A stretch of 64,000 bases of DNA, from the NCBI RefSeq assembly GCF_022259695.1, contig NZ_CP092099.1, positions 2,154,471 to 2,218,470 of the forward strand. The letters are read 5' to 3'. Below the pieces are notes generated by a model. It made no database searches. It was given only the letters and a program-made list of their open reading frames with translations, and was not told where the DNA came from. Shown here piece by piece: positions 25,752 through 34,626 of the stretch (positions within the stretch are counted from its first letter, which is position 1; the number at the start of each line of letters is the position of its first letter). The position numbers were made by a program, and so were the translations under genes. The DNA is from Flaviramulus sp. BrNp1-15. GTDB lineage: Bacteria > Bacteroidota > Bacteroidia > Flavobacteriales > Flavobacteriaceae.

Positions 25752-26150
25752 ATGAATATTACATTAGCACAAGCACAAACTGCAATAGAAAAAGCCATAG
25801 CTAAGTCTAAAGACATTGATACTAAAATGAATATATGCATAGTTGATGCAGGCGCCAACCAAGTTGCTTTTGCACGAATGGATGGTGCGTGGTTGGGTAG
25901 CGCTGATATAGCGCTTAAAAAAGCAAAAACAGCACGTTTTTTTGATATGCCAACAGGAGAAATTGGAAAGCTCTCTCAACCAGGTCAGGCTCTATTTAAT
26001 ATTGAACATTCTAACGGTGGATTAATTTCATTTCCTGGAGGTCTTCCAATAAAAAATAGTAATGGCGAAGTTATAGGAGCTATAGGAGTAAGTGGGAGTA
26101 CTGTAGAAAATGATCATACAGTAGCCAAAGCTGGTACAGAATTATTTTAA
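25752..26150 (+). CDS. GlcG/HbpS family protein
   Basis: A 132-residue cytosolic protein of the GlcG/HbpS (DUF336) family, which includes haem-binding HbpS and unknown GlcG proteins. The signature runs [36 protein letters not shown], and the C-terminal GGLPIKN...GAIGVSGST. Members bind haem or small ligands and often sit beside oxidative-stress genes. I use the ATG at 25752 because the family starts there; the frame extends to 25665 with unrelated residues that would overlap the promoter. First gene of the operon GlcG-OYE-DLH-OsmC. Confidence 0.88.
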   Translation: MNITLAQAQTAIEKAIAKSKDIDTKMNICIVDAGANQVAFARMDGAWLGSADIALKKAKTARFFDMPTGEIGKLSQPGQALFNIEHSNGGLISFPGGLPIKNSNGEVIGAIGVSGSTVENDHTVAKAGTELF

Positions 26151-26183
26151 ATCAAGCGTTTAAAAAATTAATATTAAAATATT

Positions 26184-27284
26184 ATGAGTAAACAACCTTT
26201 ATTACAACCCTATAAAAGTAAAAATTTAAATCTTAAAAATCGAGTAGTTATGGCTCCTATGACGCGTAGTAGAGCAGATAACGAAGCCCATAAACCAACT
26301 GATGAATTACACGGTATTTATTATGAAGAACGTGCTTCGGCGGGATTAATTATAACAGAAGGTTCTCAAGTATCTACAAAAGCTGTGGGTTACATTAATA
26401 CTCCGGGAATTTATTCAGATTTACAAGTTGAAGGCTGGAAAAAAGTAACAAAGCGTGTCCATAATAAAGGTGGAAAGATTTTTATTCAGTTATGGCATGT
26501 AGGTAGAATGTCCCATCCTGATTTTCACAATGGTGAACTACCTCTTTCAGCATCTGCTATAAATCCAAATTCAAAATCATACACACCAAGTGGATTTAAG
26601 GATACTGTAGCTCCAAAAGAAATGACAAAATCTGATATTGAGGAAACCATCAAAGATTTTCAAAATGCAGCAAAAAATGCTCTTAAAGCAGGGTTTGATG
26701 GTGTAGAAATTCATTCTTCAAATGGGTATTTATTCCATCAGTTTTTTAATGGTACTTCTAATCATAGAACAGACGAATACGGTGGGAGTATAGAAAACAA
26801 AGCACGTTTTTTCTTTGAAGCGTTAGATGCTGTAAAAGAAGTTATTCCTGAAGAAAAAATAGGCGTAAGGTTTAATCCTTCTCTAAATGGTATTTTTGGT
26901 ATGACCATGGATGAAGATACAATTCCTACTTTTGAGTATATTATAAAAAGATTAAACGATTACAATTTAGCATATGTACATTTATCAGAACCTTTTAACG
27001 ACGTATCAGATATACCGTATGCAGTAACAGAAATCGCTAAGCATTTTAGACCCCTTTACAACGGCACACTTATGATAAATACGGCTTTTACAAAAGAGAC
27101 TGGTAACAAAGTTATTGAAGACGGAGATGCAGATTTGGTAGCTTATGGCAAGCCTTTTATTTCTAACCCAGATTTAGTAGAGCGTTTTGAAAATGATATT
27201 GATTTGGCCAAATGGGACGAAGATACATTTTACACAACGGGTAAAAAAGGATATACAGATTATCCAAAAGCTAATGAAAACTAA
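26184..27284 (+). CDS. Old Yellow Enzyme family alkene reductase
   Basis: A 366-residue FMN-dependent TIM-barrel reductase (NemA/OYE) that saturates activated C=C bonds of quinones, maleimides and nitro compounds. Visible marks: MAPMTRSRADNEAHKPTDE at the N-terminus, GWKKVTKRVHNKGGKIFIQL, WHVGRMSHPD, the His/Asn pair in IHSSNGYLFHQF that binds substrate, HRTDEYGGSIENKARFF, and DLVAYGKPFISNPDLVERF. NemA is typically induced by electrophiles, which fits the operon with OsmC and GlcG. Distance to the previous gene is 33 bp and to the next 22 bp. Confidence 0.93.
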   Translation: MSKQPLLQPYKSKNLNLKNRVVMAPMTRSRADNEAHKPTDELHGIYYEERASAGLIITEGSQVSTKAVGYINTPGIYSDLQVEGWKKVTKRVHNKGGKIFIQLWHVGRMSHPDFHNGELPLSASAINPNSKSYTPSGFKDTVAPKEMTKSDIEETIKDFQNAAKNALKAGFDGVEIHSSNGYLFHQFFNGTSNHRTDEYGGSIENKARFFFEALDAVKEVIPEEKIGVRFNPSLNGIFGMTMDEDTIPTFEYIIKRLNDYNLAYVHLSEPFNDVSDIPYAVTEIAKHFRPLYNGTLMINTAFTKETGNKVIEDGDADLVAYGKPFISNPDLVERFENDIDLAKWDEDTFYTTGKKGYTDYPKANEN

Positions 27285-27306
27285 AAATTTTATTTTAATA
27301 GAAATT

Positions 27307-28155
27307 ATGAAAACACAATTTAAAATTAAAAAATCCTTTTTCATGCTTGTCATTATACTAGGAGTTTTGTCTTCATGTAAAGACAAACCAAAAGACAAAG
27401 TTGAAGAGGTAATCGCTAAAGACATTGAAATTAAGGGTGAAGAGGTAATATACAGCACTGATACTACCCAAATGAAAGGCTATATAGTTTATGACAAAAA
27501 TTTAAAAACTAAACGACCTGGAATAATAGTAGTTCACGAATGGTGGGGACATAATGATTATACACGAGAACGTGCAAATATGTTAGCTGATTTAGGTTAT
27601 ACAGCCATTGCAATAGATATGTATGGCGACGGAAAACAAGCGGATCACCCTGGTGATGCTGGTAAATTTTCTGGAATGGTAATGAAGAATATAGATATGG
27701 CTAAAGCACGTTTTGATGCCGCTTTAGAAGTTTTAAAGAATAATCCATCTGTTGATAGTACACAAATAGCAGCTGTAGGATATTGTTTTGGAGGAAGTGT
27801 TGTATTAACTATGGCCAATGCAGGAAAAGATTTGGATGCTGTAGCGGCTTTCCATAGTGGGGTTCAATTACCAATAATGCCTAATAAAAACCTTAAAGCT
27901 AAAGTTTTAGTAGCTAATGGAGCAGACGACCCATTTGTGTCCCCAGAGTCTGTTGTAAACTTCAAAAAAGCTATGGATAGTATTAATGCCGATTACACTT
28001 ATGTGGCTTATCCAGGAGCTAAACATGCCTATACAAGTAAAGGTGCTGATGCCTTAGGTAAGAAATTTGAATTACCCTTAGAGTACAATGCTGAAGCCGA
28101 TGCAAAATCATGGGAAGCCTTACAAGAATTACTAAACAAAACATTTAATAAATAA
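27307..28155 (+). CDS. Dienelactone hydrolase family lipoprotein
   Basis: A 282-residue alpha/beta-hydrolase. The N-terminus MKTQFKIKKSFFMLVIILGV then LSSCKDK is a lipobox signal, so it is exported and anchored. The hydrolase part has VHEWWGHNDYTRERANMLAD, the nucleophile elbow VGYCFGGSVV (Cys as nucleophile, as in dienelactone hydrolase), Asp in NGADDPFVSPES, and His in YPGAKHAYTSKGAD. It belongs to the DLH group that opens lactones or esters; the real substrate is unknown. I chose the ATG at 27307, not upstream codons that overlap the OYE gene. Third gene of the operon, 6 bp before OsmC. Confidence 0.88.
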   Translation: MKTQFKIKKSFFMLVIILGVLSSCKDKPKDKVEEVIAKDIEIKGEEVIYSTDTTQMKGYIVYDKNLKTKRPGIIVVHEWWGHNDYTRERANMLADLGYTAIAIDMYGDGKQADHPGDAGKFSGMVMKNIDMAKARFDAALEVLKNNPSVDSTQIAAVGYCFGGSVVLTMANAGKDLDAVAAFHSGVQLPIMPNKNLKAKVLVANGADDPFVSPESVVNFKKAMDSINADYTYVAYPGAKHAYTSKGADALGKKFELPLEYNAEADAKSWEALQELLNKTFNK

Positions 28156-28161
28156 AATACC

Positions 28162-28581
28162 ATGATATTTACTAGAAAAGCTAACGCCCAATGGAAGGGA
28201 AGTGGTAAAGATGGAAATGGAACACTAACCACAGCAAGTAAAGTACTAGAAAACACACCATACTCCTTTCATACACGTTTTGAAGATGGTGAAAAAGGCA
28301 CCAATCCAGAAGAATTAATTGGTGCTGCACATGCAGGTTGTTTTGCTATGCAATTAAGTTTCCTGTTAAACGAATCAGGTTTTACAGCAAATACCTTAGA
28401 TGTGAGTGCTAAAGTGACTTTTGAAGAAGGAAGTATTACTCAAATTGGATTAAATTTAGAAGGAAGTGTGCCAGATATTGATGGAGAACAATTTCAACAA
28501 ATTGCACATAAAGCTAAAGACGTTTGTCCAATATCAAAACTATTAAATACCAATATTCAATTAGAAGTTAAACTTCTGTAG
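28162..28581 (+). CDS. OsmC family peroxiredoxin
   Basis: A 139-residue thiol peroxidase that reduces organic hydroperoxides. The two redox cysteines are in HAGCFAMQLSFLLNE (Cys54) and AKDVCPISKLLN (Cys119 or so), the typical OsmC pair; the N-terminus (RKANAQWKGSGKDGNGTL) is also characteristic. Cytosolic; last gene of the operon, 6 bp after the hydrolase gene, closed by a strong terminator at 28605-28639. It confirms an oxidant/electrophile theme for the operon. Confidence 0.93.
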   Translation: MIFTRKANAQWKGSGKDGNGTLTTASKVLENTPYSFHTRFEDGEKGTNPEELIGAAHAGCFAMQLSFLLNESGFTANTLDVSAKVTFEEGSITQIGLNLEGSVPDIDGEQFQQIAHKAKDVCPISKLLNTNIQLEVKLL

Positions 28582-28604
28582 TTTGTAAAATATAGGTTTA
28601 CTCT

Positions 28605-28639
28605 AACCAGTATGTGAATTTACATACTGGTTTTTTTTT
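28605..28639 (+). terminator. Intrinsic terminator of the detoxification operon
   Basis: AACCAGTATGT (28605-28615) and ACATACTGGTT (28622-28632) form an 11-bp stem with a 6-nt loop, followed by a run of T. Confidence 0.9.
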
Positions 28640-28721
28640 ATTTACTGGATGCTTTACAATGTATTTATGAAAAATAATTGGCTTAGTTTTTGTATCTTAT
28701 AAAGAGTAAAAACGTGTTAAA

Positions 28722-29267
28722 ATGAAAACTTCAAAATACATAATCGGTTTAGTTCTATTAACTATATTTTCTTGCGGAACAGCAAAAAACAGAGCAACTC
28801 AATCTGAAATAGAAGCTTTAAACAAACTCGTGGAAAACAAACAATTTACTATTGAGTCAAATTGGGCTTATCCGCAAGCAACAAGAGCAATGCAACAGGT
28901 ATTGAATTCTGGATTATTACCACCAGGAAGCAATTCTGGGGGTATTAATTTAATTGGTAACCCTAATTTTTTACGTATTTCAGGAGATAGTATTACGTCT
29001 TATTTACCATATTTTGGTGAACGTCAAATGCAAGTTAACTATGGAGGTAGAGATGGTGCAATTGAGTTTGAGGGCATTATGGAAAATTATGAATCTGAAA
29101 TAAATAAAGATGGTAGTCATAATATAAAATTTAACGCAGCAAGTAATTCCGAAAACTTCACGGTATATATAAAATTATGGCCAAAATTAAAAAGTGATAT
29201 AGTTCTAAATAGCCCATCTCGATTTACAATTCGATATTCCGGTAGTGCAAAACCAATTACAGATTAG
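28722..29267 (+). CDS. DUF4251 lipoprotein
   Basis: A 181-residue exported protein, with start MKTSKYIIGLVLLTIFSC a lipobox ending at Cys18. The rest matches DUF4251, a Bacteroidota-only fold of unknown function: FTIESNWAYPQATRAMQQV, NLIGNPNFLRISGDSITSYL, LPYFGERQMQVNYGGRDGAI, and a final immunoglobulin-like strand set. It stands alone, 140 bp after the OsmC stop and terminator. The family is probably structural or ligand-binding, with no known enzyme activity. Confidence is in the family, not the role. Confidence 0.88.
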   Translation: MKTSKYIIGLVLLTIFSCGTAKNRATQSEIEALNKLVENKQFTIESNWAYPQATRAMQQVLNSGLLPPGSNSGGINLIGNPNFLRISGDSITSYLPYFGERQMQVNYGGRDGAIEFEGIMENYESEINKDGSHNIKFNAASNSENFTVYIKLWPKLKSDIVLNSPSRFTIRYSGSAKPITD

Positions 29268-29391
29268 CTAAGTGCTAAAACTCTAGTATTTCATAGCTGT
29301 AAAATTGTTTAAAAAATAAAAAATTGTTAAACGTTAACATTTTATTAGAAAGAGTCTTAAATTTAGATTCTAATATAAAATAGTTTAAATA

Positions 29392-31230
29392 GTGGCTTCA
29401 AAATACACAAAAGTCTTTCTTTTAATTTTAGTTGTAAATTCCTTTTTTTCTAAAATCAATTCGCAAGAAGATTTATTAATAAACGCTTATAACAGAACAT
29501 CTACATCATTAAACGGACAGTGGAATTATATTGTAGATCCTTACGAAAATGGTTACTATGATTACCGTTATGAAGCTTTTGATAAAGCAGAATCACCAAA
29601 TATTAGTGCTTATTTTTTGAACTCCAAACCAAAAGATAAATCAGATAGAATTGAATACGACTTCGATTTGTCAGAAACCATTACGGTTCCCGGAGATTGG
29701 AATACACAAGACGATAAGTTGTTTTTTTACGAAGGAACTGTTTGGTACAAAAAATCATTTGATTATGAAAAAGCTAATAATAGTAACCGTGTATTTGTAT
29801 ATTTTGGAGGCGTAAATTATTTAGCAGAAGTTTATCTAAATGGAAAAAAAATAGGAATTCATGAAGGTGGGTTTACATCTTTTAATTTTGAAATTACTTC
29901 CCTGTTAAAGGACAAAGACAATTTTTTGATTGTAAAAGTAGATAACAAACGAAAAAAAGAAAATGTACCAACTTTAAATACCGATTGGTGGAATTATGGA
30001 GGAATAACTCGAGATGTAAAACTTATTGAAACGCCTTCAACTTATATACAAGATTATGTTATTCAACTAGATCCTGGAAATAAAGATCTAATAAAAGGTT
30101 ATATTAAATTAAAAGGTGAAGATATTGCTGGTAAAACATTAAAAATCAACATTGAAGAACTTGATATCTCTAAGTTTTTTAAGACTAATGAAAATGGAGA
30201 AGCTTTAGTAGAAATTAAAACTAATAACATTTCGTATTGGTCAGACACTAATCCTAAATTGTATGATGTAATCATTGAATCAGGAGATGATGTAATCACA
30301 GATCAAATAGGGTTTAGGACAATTAAAACTTCTGGACAAAATATACTTTTAAACGACAAACCTATTTTTCTAAAGGGTATTTCAATACATGAAGAAAACC
30401 CTGTTAAAGGCGGTAGAGCAAACACCATTGAAGATGCTCAATTACTTCTTAATTGGGCGAAAGAATTGGGCTGTAATTATGTACGGTTAGCACACTATCA
30501 ACATAATGAACACATGATTCGTGTTGCAGATCAAATGGGAATAATGGTTTGGGAAGAAAACCCTGTGTATTGGACTATTCAATGGCAAAACACAAATACT
30601 TATAACAATGCTAAAAATCAATTAACAGAATTGATTAATAGAGATAAAAATAGGGCTGCAACAATTATATGGTCTATGGCAAACGAAACACCGGTTAGTG
30701 ATGCCAGAAATACATTTTTAATTAACTTAACAAAAGAAGCAAGACGTATTGATTCTACAAGGCTTATTAGTGCTGCTTTAGAACAAAGTACAGATAAAAA
30801 CAATCCTGATGTTATGCATATAGACGACCCCTTTGCTGACTATTTAGATGTACTTAGCTTCAATGAGTATATTGGTTGGTATGTTGGTTTACCAGAACGA
30901 TGTCGGGAAGTCATTTGGGAAATTGAACAAAATAAACCGGTATTAATTTCAGAATTTGGCGCAGGAGCAAAGGCAGGTTTACATGGTGATAAACTTGAAA
31001 GATGGACAGAAGAGTTTCAAGAGTCAGTATACATTGAAACATTGAATATGATTGATAAAATACCTCAATTGCGCGGTTTTTCACCTTGGATTCTTGTTGA
31101 TTTTCGATCTCCAAGACGTCATTTACCTATAATACAAGATGGTTGGAACAGGAAAGGGTTAATATCTTCTGAAGGCAAAAAGAAAAAAGCATTTTTTGTA
31201 TTAAGAAAATATTATAATAATAAAAACTAA
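29392..31230 (+). CDS. Glycoside hydrolase family 2 (beta-glucuronidase-like), exported
   Basis: A 612-residue secreted glycosidase. The signal is MASKYTKVFLLILVVNSFFS with a GTG start at 29392. The GH2 order is visible: a jelly-roll sugar-binding domain (TVPGDWNTQDDKLFFYEGTV, WYKKSFDY, VYLNGKKIGIHEGGFTSFN), an Ig-like middle, then a TIM barrel. Catalytic acid/base is Glu432 in WSMANETP; the nucleophile is Glu521 in ISEFGAGA. FLKGISIHEENP and NYVRLAHYQHNEHM are the GH2 barrel motifs. At 612 residues it is closer to glucuronidases than to long LacZ enzymes. No SusC/SusD pair is nearby, so it is not in a standard PUL. Confidence 0.92.
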   Translation: MASKYTKVFLLILVVNSFFSKINSQEDLLINAYNRTSTSLNGQWNYIVDPYENGYYDYRYEAFDKAESPNISAYFLNSKPKDKSDRIEYDFDLSETITVPGDWNTQDDKLFFYEGTVWYKKSFDYEKANNSNRVFVYFGGVNYLAEVYLNGKKIGIHEGGFTSFNFEITSLLKDKDNFLIVKVDNKRKKENVPTLNTDWWNYGGITRDVKLIETPSTYIQDYVIQLDPGNKDLIKGYIKLKGEDIAGKTLKINIEELDISKFFKTNENGEALVEIKTNNISYWSDTNPKLYDVIIESGDDVITDQIGFRTIKTSGQNILLNDKPIFLKGISIHEENPVKGGRANTIEDAQLLLNWAKELGCNYVRLAHYQHNEHMIRVADQMGIMVWEENPVYWTIQWQNTNTYNNAKNQLTELINRDKNRAATIIWSMANETPVSDARNTFLINLTKEARRIDSTRLISAALEQSTDKNNPDVMHIDDPFADYLDVLSFNEYIGWYVGLPERCREVIWEIEQNKPVLISEFGAGAKAGLHGDKLERWTEEFQESVYIETLNMIDKIPQLRGFSPWILVDFRSPRRHLPIIQDGWNRKGLISSEGKKKKAFFVLRKYYNNKN

Positions 31231-31506
31231 TTAAACCTTAGTTGCTAATTCATTCAATATCAATAAATTATTATTTGTATTCCTATGTAGTTCTCTACAA
31301 TTTTTACAACCTCAAAAACCTTAAACTCATTAAATTAATGAATAATATGTAGTTGAAAATTAAGGTTTTACTTAAAACTTAGTCTTGTTTTGTCGATAAT
31401 TATTGCATATAATTTCTTTTTATCGTAGAATTTTATAGTTCAAACGATTTTTTTATGTGACTAAGCCTTAGTTGTTTAGTTTTGAGATAATTAAAAATTC
31501 AGCCCC

Positions 31507-32133
31507 ATGAAAAATTTAAATTCTTTTGTTTGTTTAGTTTTCTTTATAAGCACTTTTAATGTGATAAATGCACAGGATACATCATCTGTTTCAGATGAAA
31601 TTCCTCAAAATTACAAGAAGCGTAGTCCTATTTATGATTATTCTGAAAAACAACTAAACAACGTTGATACCATTCCAGATTTTGCATCAAAATCAAATAA
31701 ATTAAAAATTACTGGTACTATATATGAAAGTGATGGTGTTACACCTGCGAAAAATGTATTGCTTTTTATACACCAAACTGATGAGAATGGAAATTTTGAA
31801 TTAAAAAGAGAAAACAAAAAGCGCTATGTGCACCATAGAGGTTGGGTGAAAACTGATGCTGATGGACGTTATACTTTTTACACATTTGTTCCAGGATCTT
31901 ATATATACGGTAATGAATTAAAACAGATATTACCTATTATAAAAGAACCAGGAAAACCAGAGCAAAAAATTGAAACCTTTGTTTTTGATGATGACCCTTT
32001 ATTAAAAGATGCATGTCGTGAAAAAATAGAAAAAACCAACCCAAACAGAATCCTCAAACTTGATAAAAAAGAAGGTTTATTCGTAGCTAAAAGAGATATT
32101 ATTTTAGGTAAAGAAGAAAGTGCATCATATTAA
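31507..32133 (+). CDS. Intradiol dioxygenase-like secreted protein with lost iron ligands
   Basis: A 208-residue exported protein; MKNLNSFVCLVFFISTFNVI then NAQ is a signal peptide. The fold is that of intradiol ring-cleavage dioxygenases (protocatechuate 3,4-dioxygenase beta): LKITGTIYESDGVTPAKN, LFIHQTDENGNF, RGWVKTDADGRYTFYTFVPG and a C-terminal YVFDDDP-like FVFDDDP. However, the motif that normally gives two His ligands (usual form PAHIH) reads ELKQILP, and the usual G-x-Y ligand site reads GNF, so only the Tyr in PGSY is clear. It is likely inactive as an iron enzyme, or binds something else. Convergent with the AEC transporter gene. Confidence 0.78.
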   Translation: MKNLNSFVCLVFFISTFNVINAQDTSSVSDEIPQNYKKRSPIYDYSEKQLNNVDTIPDFASKSNKLKITGTIYESDGVTPAKNVLLFIHQTDENGNFELKRENKKRYVHHRGWVKTDADGRYTFYTFVPGSYIYGNELKQILPIIKEPGKPEQKIETFVFDDDPLLKDACREKIEKTNPNRILKLDKKEGLFVAKRDIILGKEESASY

Positions 32134-32144
32134 AAATGTATCAA

Positions 32145-33065
32145 CTACCACAACATTAAACCAATAAAGCACAGAAAAGACCATAATGTGTATATTATTA
32201 TGGTATTATTGAAAAACAAAATCTCATCACTATCCTTTCGCATCATTATTGGTAATATAAAGGGTGGAGGCAATATAATAAATGCCATAAATGCTTTAAA
32301 AAACAAAGAGTCTATTTCTCCTAAAATTAAGACCAATAGTTGATAAAGCCCCAAACCTAAAACCATTACCACTGCAAAACGAATGAAAATCATTTTAAAA
32401 GACGCCATCCAATTGGCTGATTTTAATCGTAATGAATACCCCACTACAATTAGAATTAAAGGCGATGTAATAACCGCTAAAATTTCTAAAGTTTGAATAA
32501 TACCATAGCCAATTAAATTAGCTTCAATTGTAGAATGAATACCAGTTACATTTACCAAGATACCAACTACAATGGCGATTATTATAGGCGATTTTAAAAA
32601 TGAAAGAAAACTATTAACAAAACTTACAGAATCTGAGTTCTTGTGTTTTAAAATTGGCGCATAAACAAACCAAATAAATAGTTCGTGACCAAGACCAATT
32701 AAAGCAAAAAGTGATAAATTTTCAATACCCCAAATTGAAGTAAATAAAGCCACACCAAGCATACCAAATTCAAAACCAGTGAAATATGGTGCTGTATACT
32801 CAAATTTTAGTTTTGATTTAAGTAAAAACCCGATTACATAAAGCAGGCAGCAATATGCAAAAACAAGTAGAAATAGTAAAGTGTAATTAAGTTCTAAATC
32901 AGCTTTACTAAATGCAAAAAAAAGAGCAGCAGGAAGTGAGATTTTTAAAATAATAAACTTTAATCCACTAATAACATCTTCGTTAATCTCTCTAGATTTT
33001 TGAAGAATAACACCAATTAATAAAATAAAAAGTAGAGGAAGGATTTTTGATATAACTAAACTCAT
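32145..33065 (-). CDS. AEC (auxin efflux carrier) family transporter
   Basis: A 306-residue inner-membrane protein with about ten helices. The AEC family pattern is seen in the N-terminus LPLLFILLIGVILQKSREIN, the mid-loop LIGYGIIQTLEILAVITSPL (regulatory turn region), and the LPPPFILPIMM segment in place of the usual Pro-rich crossing motif. AEC proteins carry malate, other anions or small molecules; the substrate is unknown here. A perfect 32-bp palindrome (33076-33107) sits 11 bp upstream of its ATG and could control it. Single gene. Confidence 0.88.
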   Translation of the reverse strand: MSLVISKILPLLFILLIGVILQKSREINEDVISGLKFIILKISLPAALFFAFSKADLELNYTLLFLLVFAYCCLLYVIGFLLKSKLKFEYTAPYFTGFEFGMLGVALFTSIWGIENLSLFALIGLGHELFIWFVYAPILKHKNSDSVSFVNSFLSFLKSPIIIAIVVGILVNVTGIHSTIEANLIGYGIIQTLEILAVITSPLILIVVGYSLRLKSANWMASFKMIFIRFAVVMVLGLGLYQLLVLILGEIDSLFFKAFMAFIILPPPFILPIMMRKDSDEILFFNNTIIIYTLWSFLCFIGLMLW

Positions 33066-33075
33066 AAGTTTGCTA

Positions 33076-33107
33076 AGATAGAAATAAAATAAATTTTATT
33101 TCTATCT
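33076..33107. repeat. Perfect inverted repeat upstream of the AEC gene
   Basis: AGATAGAAATAAAAT and ATTTTATTTCTATCT pair exactly over 15 bp around a 2-bp centre. It starts 11 bp upstream of the transporter ATG. It lacks a T-run for minus-strand termination, so a regulatory dyad is as likely as a terminator. Confidence 0.6.
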
Positions 33108-33137
33108 ATTAATCACCCATTAGGATAGAATCTAGTT

Positions 33138-33171
33138 AAAAGGTACTATAATATATATTATAGTACCTTTT
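33138..33171. terminator. Perfect 17-bp palindrome, terminator of the TIG/YCF48 gene
   Basis: AAAAGGTACTATAATAT and its exact complement meet without a loop; folded, about 15 bp pair with a 4-nt loop. A/T runs at both ends fit an intrinsic terminator for the minus-strand gene ending at 33263. Confidence 0.65.
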
Positions 33172-33262
33172 ATAAATACAATACTCATTTGTAAAAAGCG
33201 AATGGAAAAGACTATATTAAATTTAGTATTTATTTGATATCAAATACTTATAAGAATAGCTA

Positions 33263-34480
33263 TTATATTTGTTTTTTATGTAAATGGCCATTACTAATTA
33301 TATAAACAGTATTTTCATAATAGTTTGAAGTAATCACTTCACTTATACCTATATATAATAATTTCCATGCCTCACCACCATCTTCTGTATAAAGAACACC
33401 ACCGTTATTAGTTATAACAACACCTTTTAATGAGTCAAAAAAGATAATTTTATTAATGCTTTCATTTGTAGTTGATAAACTCGGTATTTCATTGGTTTCC
33501 CATCCGTTTTCCATGTTGGTTGTATAATACAAACCACCAGTATTACCAATTAATTGTGTTAAACTTAACCATGATTTTTCACTATCAAAAGAATAAGATA
33601 ACAGACTATTTTCAATTGATATATTTAAATTTTGAGTTGTCCAATTTTCACCATTGTCAGTTGTTTTTATAATCTCATTAGCTTCTTTATTTAAAAACAG
33701 AATTTCATTTTCATTTTTTTGAGCAATTTCAATTTTAAATGTAGGCACATTAAGCATCAAGGTTTCTTCCCAGGTGTTACCAGCATCAATAGTTTTAAAT
33801 ACATGAGTGTTTCCCAATTTATCTGCTAAAAGAAAGCCTTCAGATTCATTTATGAAAAATAGATTAGAAATTAAAAAACTAACGTCTAACACTGTAAAGT
33901 TCTCCCAAGTATTTCCACCATCAATTGTTTTTTTAAAGGTGTTTAAATTACCCTTGGCATAAACAGTATTGGTGTTAACTGCAGAAAAGAAAAAATCTGC
34001 AACATCTTCTTGAAAAATAGTAGTCCAAGTTTTTCCACCATCTACAGTTTTATCAATTCTAGACATGCTAACTGAATTGTCTATTTTAATAGCAAAACCT
34101 GTAGTGTTTGACACAAATTCTAATTGTGTATAATTATCAGTCTCTGTAGCTTCCCATTCTGGGTCAAGTATTTTTAAATATACTTCAGTATTACTTTCTG
34201 ATTGGTCAAATTCAATAGATAATAAACCGCTTGACGCATTTTCTGGAATATTAAACGCAATATAATTATCTGTTACCATTGTAAGCAATAAAACTTCACC
34301 ATTGAATAGTAAGGTAGGGTTATTATCTAAATCGGTACCATTAATTAATACTTCTGATCCTGCTTCAAAAATGTTAGGGGAAACTTCAGTAATAAATGGA
34401 TTTTTCTCTTTAATGTCTGTTGATGAATCACAAGAATAAATTAAAGTTAATAGACTTAAAATGTAAAGTAGTTTTTTCAT
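33263..34480 (-). CDS. TIG-domain and YCF48-like repeat lipoprotein
   Basis: A 405-residue surface or periplasmic lipoprotein (start MKKLLYILSLLTLIYSCDSS, lipobox Cys17). Residues 28-105 are an IPT/TIG Ig-like domain (PFITEVSPNIFEAGSEVLIN). Residues 115-405 carry at least five YCF48/BNR-type beta-propeller repeats with D-G-G-x-T-W motifs: VDGGKTWTTIF, IDGGNTWENFT, IDAGNTWEETL, TDNGENWTTQN, EDGGEAWKLLY. The propeller is similar to the photosystem assembly factor HCF136 and to sialidase-type repeats, but there are no catalytic residues. It probably binds proteins or sugars; the role is unknown. Single gene. Confidence 0.85.
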   Translation of the reverse strand: MKKLLYILSLLTLIYSCDSSTDIKEKNPFITEVSPNIFEAGSEVLINGTDLDNNPTLLFNGEVLLLTMVTDNYIAFNIPENASSGLLSIEFDQSESNTEVYLKILDPEWEATETDNYTQLEFVSNTTGFAIKIDNSVSMSRIDKTVDGGKTWTTIFQEDVADFFFSAVNTNTVYAKGNLNTFKKTIDGGNTWENFTVLDVSFLISNLFFINESEGFLLADKLGNTHVFKTIDAGNTWEETLMLNVPTFKIEIAQKNENEILFLNKEANEIIKTTDNGENWTTQNLNISIENSLLSYSFDSEKSWLSLTQLIGNTGGLYYTTNMENGWETNEIPSLSTTNESINKIIFFDSLKGVVITNNGGVLYTEDGGEAWKLLYIGISEVITSNYYENTVYIISNGHLHKKQI

Positions 34481-34626
34481 GACGTTTCTTATTTGTTGTT
34501 ATGTTTAACAAATATCTTGCCGTTTTACATTTATTATATAACGGTATTTGGGTATTTTACAACTCACTGTTTTCTGGTATAGTTATATAAATTGTATTTC
34601 TTTTCTTTGTTTTATAATTATAATCA

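Noticed and set aside
31477-31484. TAGTTTTG as promoter of the intradiol-like gene
   Set aside because: The box matches, but no TTG is found at the right distance upstream.
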